Origin: DTQF01 sp038874185
Lineage (GTDB): Archaea; Micrarchaeota; Micrarchaeia; CABMEP01
Assembly (NCBI GenBank): GCA_038874185.1
Contig: JAVZCX010000030.1
Coordinates: forward strand, 1-8,639
Direction: 5' to 3'
Length of the DNA stretch: 8,639 bases
Each line of letters opens with the position of its first letter. Position 1 is the stretch's first letter. Below the pieces are notes generated by a model. That model was not told the DNA's origin, searched no databases, and saw only the letters and a list, made by a program, of their open reading frames with translations. This document shows positions 1-4,702 of this stretch, in pieces. The position numbers were made by a program, and so were the translations under genes.

Positions 1-1
1 C

Positions 2-577
2 AATCGATTCATACTACTTTCTATTCTTACATCCGCCCCAATAACTTCAGTCTTTCTAGCATATTTCTTTTCATTCCATTCTCCTTATGGGACAGGCATG
101 ATAAGTCCTTTAAGCTCTTTCTTACTTACAGGTGTTTTCTTCTCTTTGCTTCCAGGAATGGCAATACTCTACTACAGCAGGAAAGGAAAGGTTGATGTTG
201 AATTGTCTGAAAGAGAATCTAGGACTCGTTTTTATTTGATGGCTGCGATACTCCAGTTGATTGCGGCGATTATATTTTATACATTCGAACATAGGCTAAT
301 GTTCATAACTTCAATTGCATATGCAGTTGCAACAATACTTATGATGTTGATAAATCTAAAATGGAAGATAAGCGCGCATGCAAGCGGTATTGCTGGCCCT
401 GTAACTGCACTTTATGTTGTTTATGGAGAAAAAGCACTTCCTCTATATCTTTTGCTTATACCTATCTTTGCACTCAGATACAAAGTAAAAGCTCATACTA
501 TATGGCAGTTGGTAGCCGGTTCTGTTTTATCTATAGTTGTTACATATATCATATTCAGCTTGATGCTATCTGCATAG
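2..577 (+). CDS. PAP2-superfamily-like integral membrane protein, 5' end outside window
   Basis: The frame is open from base 2 to the TAG at 575-577 with no stop before it, so 191 residues are visible and the true start lies upstream; the ATG at base 98 (residue 33) is probably internal. The protein is almost entirely hydrophobic, with about five membrane segments. Three polar clusters resemble the dispersed phosphatase motif of the PAP2 family: a charged stretch at residues 65-76 with S-R-T-R, 'KISAHASG' at residues 122-129, and R159-x5-H165-x3-Q169 in 'RYKVKAHTIWQ'. In classical PAP2 enzymes the last position is Asp; Gln here resembles divergent PAP2-like proteins. The likely role is a membrane lipid phosphatase or related enzyme acting on (iso)prenyl or phospholipid phosphates; this is inferred from family resemblance. 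It ends 20 bases before the oppositely oriented DUF167 gene. Confidence 0.7.
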   Translation, partial: NRFILLSILTSAPITSVFLAYFFSFHSPYGTGMISPLSSFLLTGVFFSLLPGMAILYYSRKGKVDVELSERESRTRFYLMAAILQLIAAIIFYTFEHRLMFITSIAYAVATILMMLINLKWKISAHASGIAGPVTALYVVYGEKALPLYLLLIPIFALRYKVKAHTIWQLVAGSVLSIVVTYIIFSLMLSA

Positions 578-591
578 AAACTTTAGAGTTT
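578..591. terminator. Small inverted repeat at convergent gene ends
   Basis: AAACT (578-582) and AGTTT (587-591) form a 5-bp inverted repeat with a 4-base loop, starting directly after the stop codon of the PAP2-like gene and lying in the 20-base gap before the stop of the opposing DUF167 gene. It is short, and no strong T-run follows on either strand, so its role as a terminator is weakly supported. Confidence 0.25.
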
Positions 592-597
592 ATATTA

Positions 598-810
598 TTA
601 TTCAACTTCTATAATCTTCTCTCTTGAGAATGCTCCTTTCAAGAGATTTACAGGTTTATGGAAGTATTCTTCTAACATTTTGATTACTTTAAGTGTTGCT
701 TTTCCCTTCTCTGGCTTCTCTTTTACTCTTACAGTTATTATTCCGTTTTCCCTATCCTCTATTATTTCTTCTCTCTTAGAATTAGGAATGACCTTTACTT
801 TGAATTTCAT
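598..810 (-). CDS. DUF167 / YggU (UPF0235) family protein
   Basis: A 70-residue protein that matches the DUF167 (YggU) family over its whole length: N-terminal 'KVKVIPNSKRE', then the 'ITVRVKEKPEKGKATLKVIKML' region with the conserved P-x-K/E-G-K-A-x3-[IV] signature, and the C-terminal 'LLKGAFSREKIIEVE' with the typical G-x-x-S-R-x-K pattern. This small alpha/beta fold is widespread in archaea and bacteria; no biochemical function is firmly established. The start at 810 is supported by 'CGGTG' five bases upstream, like the GGTGA-4-nt-ATG sites elsewhere in the window. It lies 27 nt downstream of the small membrane protein gene on the same strand, which suggests co-transcription, although the gap is T-rich on the coding strand and could attenuate. 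Confidence 0.88.
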   Translation of the reverse strand: MKFKVKVIPNSKREEIIEDRENGIITVRVKEKPEKGKATLKVIKMLEEYFHKPVNLLKGAFSREKIIEVE

Positions 811-837
811 GCATACACCGAAATTAAAAAGAAAAGG

Positions 838-1077
838 TTAGAAATGAAATATCTGATCAAGTAAGCCTTTCAATATGAACATTGCTCCGATTATTATCAA
901 AAATCCAGGGCATACGAGGCCGAGATCAATAAGTCCGACTGTGACTGCATACCAAAGAACTCCTATTAAAAGAACAATAAGTCCTGTCCAGACAAGACTC
1001 TCATTCTTCCTTCTCCTCCAGCTCTTGTCCCATGCCTTACCCCATTTCTCCCAGTCAAATTCTTCATTCTTTGCCAT
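838..1077 (-). CDS. Small two-helix membrane protein, unknown function
   Basis: Seventy-nine residues, starting at the ATG at 1077. The frame stays open upstream to 1299, but that part overlaps the Dus gene and would skip the promoter, so the short form is chosen. The N-terminal 25 residues are polar, with tryptophans at 9, 12, 16 and 20 (spacing 3-4-4, one face of a helix), followed by R-R-R-K at 21-24. Two hydrophobic helices follow at about 29-50 and 54-73, separated by a short turn containing D51, then a short tail 'DQIFHF'. The arginine cluster before the first helix suggests a cytoplasmic N-terminus. The general look resembles small LiaF-type/DUF membrane-anchor proteins, but I do not recognise a family. 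Transcription probably starts at or very near the ATG, because the TATA box is centred about 29 nt upstream. Confidence 0.75.
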   Translation of the reverse strand: MAKNEEFDWEKWGKAWDKSWRRRKNESLVWTGLIVLLIGVLWYAVTVGLIDLGLVCPGFLIIIGAMFILKGLLDQIFHF

Positions 1078-1100
1078 AAGAATCACAGATATAATTTGAG

Positions 1101-1114
1101 AAATATATTTAAAA
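1101..1114. promoter_or_regulatory. Shared near-palindromic TATA element between divergent genes
   Basis: The 73-bp gap between the small membrane protein (start 1077, -) and Dus (start 1151, +) holds a single strong A/T element, AAATATATTTAAAA, readable as a TATA box on both strands. Its centre near 1106 is about 29 nt from the minus-strand ATG (a leaderless or near-leaderless transcript). For Dus it predicts a start near 1132, leaving a leader of about 19 nt that includes the GTGA site at 1143-1146. This is inferred from archaeal promoter spacing. Confidence 0.5.
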
Positions 1115-1142
1115 CAATTGTGATTACTATCAGATATAAACA

Positions 1143-1146
1143 GTGA
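1143..1146 (+). promoter_or_regulatory. Shine-Dalgarno-like GTGA of the Dus gene
   Basis: GTGA ends 4 nt before the ATG at 1151, the same TGA-to-ATG spacing as at the hydrolase and dodecin genes. It supports 1151 as the Dus start. Confidence 0.45.
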
Positions 1147-1150
1147 GCAA

Positions 1151-2059
1151 ATGAAGATTGCTAGATTCTCTCTTGCGCCAATACATGAATACACAAATGC
1201 TGCATTTAGACTTATTAGCGAGAGACACAAATGTAAAATGACATTTGTTCCGCTAGTCAACGTTACTGCTGTCTCAAAAGGAAAATTTATTCCATTCATA
1301 AGTGAAGAAGAAAAAAACGTAACAGTTCAGCTTTCGGGATCAAAACCAGATGAATTCAAAGAAGCTATCAAAGTAATAGAAAAGAAGTATCAATTTATAA
1401 AAGGATTCAACATAAATGCCGGCTGTCCTTCATACACTACAATGAAAATAGGTGCTGGAAGCGCTCTTATGAAAAATTATCGGATTCTCTTTCAAATAAT
1501 TAAGGAGTGCAAAAAAGAAACAACTCTTCCTGTTTCAGTTAAGACAAGAATTTTTAGTGAAAAGGAAAAAACGATTGAATTCTATAAAGGGATAGAGGAT
1601 TCAGGTGCTGATTTTCTTATTGTTCATGGAAGAACTGTAAAGCAAGGGTATTCAGGAAATGTCGATTGGGATATCATAAAAACAGCACATGAGGAGATAG
1701 ACATACCTGTAGTTGGAAATGGCAATGTGAGAAATATTGAAGAAGGAAAAGAAAAAATAAAAAACGGATTCTGTAGTGGAGTAATGATCGGAAGGGCTGC
1801 GCTTCAAAACCCAAGAGTATTTGAAGGTAAGAATGAACTTACAAATAGAGAGAGAATTGGAATAGCTGTAGAATACTATGAAAAATGTGAAATTTTAGGT
1901 TTAATTGATCTAAATAATATAAAATTAGTCTACTCTCAAATTTTTAAAGGAATGAAGAATGCAAGTAAATTAAGAGAAAAAATTATGAAAGCAAAATCTA
2001 TTGAGAAGATTAAAAATTTATTAGATGAATTAGAAAAAAATGGGGACACGGGGATTTGA
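1151..2059 (+). CDS. tRNA-dihydrouridine synthase (Dus family)
   Basis: A 302-residue FMN/NADPH-type enzyme that reduces uridines of tRNA to dihydrouridine. The TIM-barrel opens with 'SLAPIHEYTNAAFR' (7-20), equivalent to the APM.G.T...FR start of the family. 'NINAGCPS' (87-94) carries the catalytic cysteine C92. 'VSVKTR' (128-133) gives the FMN/substrate lysine K131, 'VHGRT' (158-162) the conserved His, 'VVGNGNV' (187-193) and 'MIGRAALQNP' (212-221) the phosphate-binding loops. The C-terminal part (230-302) is helical and lysine-rich, as in the tRNA-recognition domain. Length is normal for Dus. Oddity: the last codons and the TGA (2057-2059) lie inside the opposite-strand tRNA-Trp gene, so the final residues 'NGDTGI' are dictated by the tRNA acceptor and T-arm. 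Which tRNA position it modifies cannot be told. Confidence 0.93.
   Translation: MKIARFSLAPIHEYTNAAFRLISERHKCKMTFVPLVNVTAVSKGKFIPFISEEEKNVTVQLSGSKPDEFKEAIKVIEKKYQFIKGFNINAGCPSYTTMKIGAGSALMKNYRILFQIIKECKKETTLPVSVKTRIFSEKEKTIEFYKGIEDSGADFLIVHGRTVKQGYSGNVDWDIIKTAHEEIDIPVVGNGNVRNIEEGKEKIKNGFCSGVMIGRAALQNPRVFEGKNELTNRERIGIAVEYYEKCEILGLIDLNNIKLVYSQIFKGMKNASKLREKIMKAKSIEKIKNLLDELEKNGDTGI
2034..2040 (-). terminator. T7 terminator of the tRNA-Trp gene
   Basis: On the minus strand, seven consecutive T follow immediately after the discriminator base of tRNA-Trp. T-runs are the usual archaeal transcription stop. The same seven bases (A7 on the plus strand) are part of Glu-Lys-Asn codons near the end of the Dus gene, so one stretch serves both strands. 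Confidence 0.6.
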
Positions 2060-2248
2060 ACCCCGACTTGCAGGTATCTTCTTTTGGAGCAATCATCAAA
2101 TCATAGCTCCCGTTACAGATCATCCCCGGTTTGACCCGAGTCAGAATACCTGCTGACTGCCCAGGAAGTTTCTCCTAGAAAGCAGTACAGGCAAGAGGCA
2201 TTCCCAAAAACTGGAGCCTGCCGCGCTGCCTGGTTACGCAATATCCCC
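2041..2248 (-). tRNA. tRNA-Trp(CCA) with 135-nt intron
   Basis: Exon 1 is 2248-2211 and exon 2 is 2075-2041, giving a mature tRNA of 73 nt. The acceptor stem GGGGATA pairs with TGTCCCC (one U-G); the D stem is GCGT/GCGC with a 9-nt loop holding G18-G19; the anticodon stem is GCAGG/CCTGC; the loop is C-T-CCA-G-A; the variable loop is AAGT; the T stem is CGGGG/CCCCG with loop TTCAAAT; the discriminator is A. CCA is not encoded. The intron sits at the canonical 37/38 site in a recognisable BHB: outer helix = anticodon stem; 4-nt middle helix CTCC/GAAG (one C-A mismatch); 3-nt bulges AG|T and AT|A; inner helix TTTTGG/CCAAAA. Cuts at equivalent places in both bulges restore a perfect anticodon loop. 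The D-loop has no uridine at positions 16, 17 or 20, so this tRNA offers no usual D-loop site to the adjacent Dus. Confidence 0.93.
2076..2210 (-). ncRNA. tRNA-Trp intron with box C/D-like guide RNA (targets C39 and C34)
   Basis: The 135-nt intron contains a box D' CTGA (2144-2141) preceded by GCAGGTAT (2153-2146). This is an exact complement of ATACCTGC spanning the intron 3' end and A38-C43; the fifth base upstream of the box pairs with C39. CTGA is followed by a 5-bp hairpin (CTCGG/CCGGG) and a box C'-like ATGATCT (2123-2117), which together can form a kink-turn. Then comes a spacer of exactly 12 nt (2116-2105) and a box D-like ATGA (2104-2101). In that spacer GGAGC pairs with G31-C35, and the fifth base upstream of the box pairs with C34. 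Euryarchaeal pre-tRNA-Trp introns are known to guide 2'-O-methylation of 34 and 39, so the match is meaningful. Weak points: box D is ATGA rather than CTGA, box C' is degenerate, and no good box C precedes the first guide; a TTGATGA motif lies instead at the far end (2099-2093). A strong hairpin (2186-2156) occupies the 5' half. Confidence 0.65.
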
Positions 2249-2263
2249 TTCAATAAATATAAG

Positions 2264-2281
2264 CTAAATAAAGTTTTTAAT
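2264..2281 (-). promoter_or_regulatory. Probable TATA region of the tRNA-Trp gene
   Basis: The 49-bp gap between the DHH gene stop and the tRNA is very A/T-rich. On the minus strand an ACTTTATTTA element lies about 22-26 nt before the mature 5' end (2248), about the right distance for a TATA box. A second A/T run (2252-2263) is closer and less well placed. Read-through from the DHH gene is an alternative source of the transcript. Confidence 0.35.
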
Positions 2282-2297
2282 TTATCTTTTTAGACAT

Positions 2298-3680
2298 TTA
2301 TTTTGGATTTTGTTCTGCTATGTAGTGTACGATTTTATCAAGCGCCTCTTTAAGATACCCTTGTTTTAATCTAAGTGCGGCTGCTGCCTTATGGCCACCA
2401 CCAGATTCTATACCATTAAGCATTTCACTTTTCAATTTTGAAATTGCTTTTGAAAGATCTAATCCAAATTCAAGCGCTGCCTGATTCAATCTGAAACTAA
2501 TGTTCCTTCCAGTATAAACTATTGTAACTGTTGGGGTTTTTCTATTCCCTAATAAATCTGCCATTATGTTTGCTGCTAAACCTTTATTTGGATACGAACC
2601 TTTCTTTATATATTTCGTAACATCAACAAAGAAAAAGGTTATTCCATTTATTGTCTTTGACTTAGTGGTATTCTTTGCTTTTTCCAGGAAGGTCTGAATT
2701 TTTTCCTGAGACTGCGCATAAGCAAAATCCAACATTTCTTCATCTTCTATTGCCTTTGCATATTGCACAATGTTGTTTTCGTATGCGGAGGTGCCAATGA
2801 AATATCCTACTGCTTCTGCATCTTTCAAATCATATTTTGATGGATTATATATCTTACTTCTATCTGCAGTTAAAGAGATTCTAATTAATTTGTCAGCTGT
2901 TTTCTCATTAATATTTCCTATCCTCTTTGCTATTTCTGTTGCCAATAATCCTGCGGTATAAGAAGACGGATTTTTTATATTAAACAACCAGGGGGAAACG
3001 ATCGCTTCAAATAATTCTTTTATAGCTGGTTTTTGTGGGGGGTGATGATCTATAACAAGAATTGAAAATCCATAGTCCTTGGCAAGCCTATAAGCTTCTT
3101 CGCTTTCAGGATTGAATCCAAAATCAACAGTCACCAATACTGGAGGAAGATGTTTTGCCTCTAAATTTTCTATATATCGTTTGTCTTCTTCAAAATCCAA
3201 TCTGTTATAAAAAGGAAAAGACTGGGGTACGAATTTTATGTTATAGTGGTCCTTTAATGCATAGAAAAGAGAAACTGCCCCTGTCAGGCCATCTTGATCT
3301 GTGTCATATCTTATGATTATCGGTCTTTTAAGTACACAAGCCTCTTTTATATATTTTGCAGCTTCGTAAATAGAAGATGACAACATTTCCATATCTTGAT
3401 TATCAAAAAAGAATTTAGTATTTTTTGGCTTTGATTTTTCTTTTATGAAATTGAGAATCGATTTCATCTCATTTTTCTCTGGTTTTTGAACAATCTCAAT
3501 TTTGTTTGGGTGAATTTCAAATGTATCTTCATCTATTTTTAGTACTTCTCCCGATATATCAAACCAGGATCCTGGAGACAGCTCTCTGTTTGTTTTTATA
3601 ACTGCATTTCCTTTTGAGGTTATGGCAAAATGAAATGTATTCTTCTCTACTTTTTTGGCGGAAAGTATATAACTAAGCAT
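2298..3680 (-). CDS. RecJ-like DHH/DHHA1 phosphoesterase (single-strand nuclease family)
   Basis: A 460-residue protein of the DHH superfamily. Residues 1-68 look like a small beta-rich nucleic-acid-binding domain. Motif I is 'RYDTDQDGLTG' (124-134), the same layout as the RecJ metal site D-x-D-x-D-G-L-T-G, with Arg in the leading His position. Motif II is 'VTVDFG' (D186), motif III 'DHH' (211-213), motif IV around D273 ('LTADRSK'). The C-terminal DHHA1 domain ends with 'SGGGHKAAAA' (426-435), the substrate-binding GGGH. All metal ligands are present, so an active Mn-dependent nuclease or oligonucleotide phosphodiesterase is expected, in DNA repair/replication or RNA turnover. An alternative ATG lies two codons upstream (3686); 3680 is preferred because a TATA box is centred 26 nt before it, giving a leaderless mRNA. 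It diverges from the OGG1 gene. Confidence 0.9.
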   Translation of the reverse strand: MLSYILSAKKVEKNTFHFAITSKGNAVIKTNRELSPGSWFDISGEVLKIDEDTFEIHPNKIEIVQKPEKNEMKSILNFIKEKSKPKNTKFFFDNQDMEMLSSSIYEAAKYIKEACVLKRPIIIRYDTDQDGLTGAVSLFYALKDHYNIKFVPQSFPFYNRLDFEEDKRYIENLEAKHLPPVLVTVDFGFNPESEEAYRLAKDYGFSILVIDHHPPQKPAIKELFEAIVSPWLFNIKNPSSYTAGLLATEIAKRIGNINEKTADKLIRISLTADRSKIYNPSKYDLKDAEAVGYFIGTSAYENNIVQYAKAIEDEEMLDFAYAQSQEKIQTFLEKAKNTTKSKTINGITFFFVDVTKYIKKGSYPNKGLAANIMADLLGNRKTPTVTIVYTGRNISFRLNQAALEFGLDLSKAISKLKSEMLNGIESGGGHKAAAALRLKQGYLKEALDKIVHYIAEQNPK

Positions 3681-3700
3681 GCACATATATCTATGTAAAT

Positions 3701-3710
3701 GATTTTATAT
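3701..3710 (-). promoter_or_regulatory. TATA box of the DHH phosphoesterase gene
   Basis: On the minus strand this reads ATATAAAATC, centred near 3706, about 26 nt from the ATG at 3680. A purine-rich stretch (AGAGAGGAAC) directly upstream could serve as BRE. The spacing predicts a leaderless transcript and decides between the two nearby ATGs. Confidence 0.5.
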
Positions 3711-3726
3711 GTTCCTCTCTTTTAAG

Positions 3727-3734
3727 TTATATAT
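3727..3734 (+). promoter_or_regulatory. TATA box of the OGG1-type glycosylase gene
   Basis: TTATATAT is centred near 3730, about 24-26 nt before the ATG at 3754, which again fits leaderless transcription and favours the ATG over the GTG at 3748. Confidence 0.5.
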
Positions 3735-3753
3735 CTAAAAATATGGTGTGTGC

Positions 3754-4662
3754 ATGTCTGTTAAATCTCGAATTTTAAACAAAGGAAGTATTCCAGTGGA
3801 ACTATTCGATTTAAATGTGACACTGAGCAGTGGACAGGTTTTTGGATGGAAAAGAATGAATGAATGGTGGATTGGTGAGATTTATGGCAATCTTGTAAAG
3901 TTAAGGCAAAAATCAAACAGATTAGAATTCGAACTTTTATATGGCAAAGATAGAGATATTAAAAAGCAGATAAAGAAATATTTCACGTTAGACATCCCTT
4001 CAAAAAAAATCAAAGATATTTATGTTGAACTTTCCAAAGATAAAATACTAAATAATGCGATAAAAGAATTTGAAGGACTTAGAATCATCAGGCAAGAACC
4101 TTGGTATTGTACTGCTACATTTGTGTGCAGCAGCTTTTCAAACATTCCTAGAATAGAAAAAACGATCGAAAGAATAAAGGAAATACATGGAATTGAGATA
4201 AATAAAGAGCAAAAACTCTACCTATTTCCTTCTATAGAAAATATAAGAAACTCAAATCTACATAAGCTGAGAAAATGCGGTCTCGGATTTAGAGATAAAT
4301 ACCTGCATGAAATTGCAAAAAGAACTTCTGAAAAATGGTTTAAAGAAATTGAAAAGGAAGAATATAAAACTGGAAAAGAAAAATTAACTAGATTGCCAGG
4401 CATAGGAGAAAAGGTTGCAGACTGCATTTTGTTGTTTGGCTATGGGAAAGGAGAGGCATTTCCGATAGATGTATGGATAGGTAGGATTATGATGAAGTTG
4501 TACGGCAAAGAGATAAGAAAATATCTTGAAAAAAACGGAAGAAAAACAGATAAAATAAGAAATAAAGATGTTCGCGAATTTGCAATCCATAAATGGAATG
4601 GAAATGCGGGACTGGCACAACAATTCCTTTATATGTATGCAAGAAAGCATAAAATAAGATGA
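3754..4662 (+). CDS. ogg: 8-oxoguanine DNA glycosylase/AP lyase, OGG1 type
   Basis: A 302-residue base-excision repair enzyme of the HhH-GPD superfamily that removes 8-oxoguanine. It aligns with human OGG1 (from memory) over its whole length: N-terminal domain with 'SGQVFGW' (26-32; Gly27 equals G42, which reads 8-oxoG), 'QEPWY' (114-118), 'CSSFSNIPRI' (125-134), 'LFPSIENI' (157-164), 'LGFRDKY' (177-183; Arg180 equals R204), hairpin-helix-hairpin 'LPGIGEKVADC' (214-224) with catalytic Lys220 (K249) and Cys224 (C253), 'FPIDVW' (236-241) with catalytic Asp239 (D268), and 'GLAQQFLY' (286-293) with Gln289 (Q315). Oddity: the positions of human N149 and N150 are Phe128 and Ser129. A GTG two codons upstream (3748) could also initiate; the ATG is favoured by TATA spacing. 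The gene ends 40 bases from the opposing hydrolase gene. Confidence 0.92.
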   Translation: MSVKSRILNKGSIPVELFDLNVTLSSGQVFGWKRMNEWWIGEIYGNLVKLRQKSNRLEFELLYGKDRDIKKQIKKYFTLDIPSKKIKDIYVELSKDKILNNAIKEFEGLRIIRQEPWYCTATFVCSSFSNIPRIEKTIERIKEIHGIEINKEQKLYLFPSIENIRNSNLHKLRKCGLGFRDKYLHEIAKRTSEKWFKEIEKEEYKTGKEKLTRLPGIGEKVADCILLFGYGKGEAFPIDVWIGRIMMKLYGKEIRKYLEKNGRKTDKIRNKDVREFAIHKWNGNAGLAQQFLYMYARKHKIR

Positions 4663-4702
4663 CTTATTACTGTCGCTTCTTTGATTATTAAAATCCATCA
4701 CA

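Noticed and set aside
98..100. ATG at 98 as the true start of the PAP2-like gene
   Set aside because: The frame is open to the beginning of the window and the upstream residues are hydrophobic like the rest of the protein. No SD or TATA stands at the right distance before 98.
1078..1299. Longer version of the small membrane protein starting at 1299
   Set aside because: The extra 74 codons run antisense through the promoter and the start of the well-supported Dus gene. The ATG at 1077 has a TATA box about 29 nt upstream and begins a sensible polar N-terminus.
2086..2110. GGAGC/GCTCC hairpin in the tRNA intron taken as a separate regulatory element
   Set aside because: The 5-bp stem has a 15-nt loop and is explained by GGAGC being a guide to the anticodon region GCTCC, plus a second GCTCC near the BHB inner helix. 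It is kept only as a possible competitor structure.
3379..3418. DHH motif I (RYDTDQDG) and flanks as a degenerate, inactive site
   Set aside because: Aligned with the RecJ pattern D-x-D-x-D-G-L-T-G, all three aspartates are present. Only the leading His is Arg, so inactivity is not supported.
4218..4701. Minus-strand open frames inside and after the OGG1 gene
   Set aside because: They are antisense to conserved catalytic motifs of OGG1, have no family resemblance and lack start signals.
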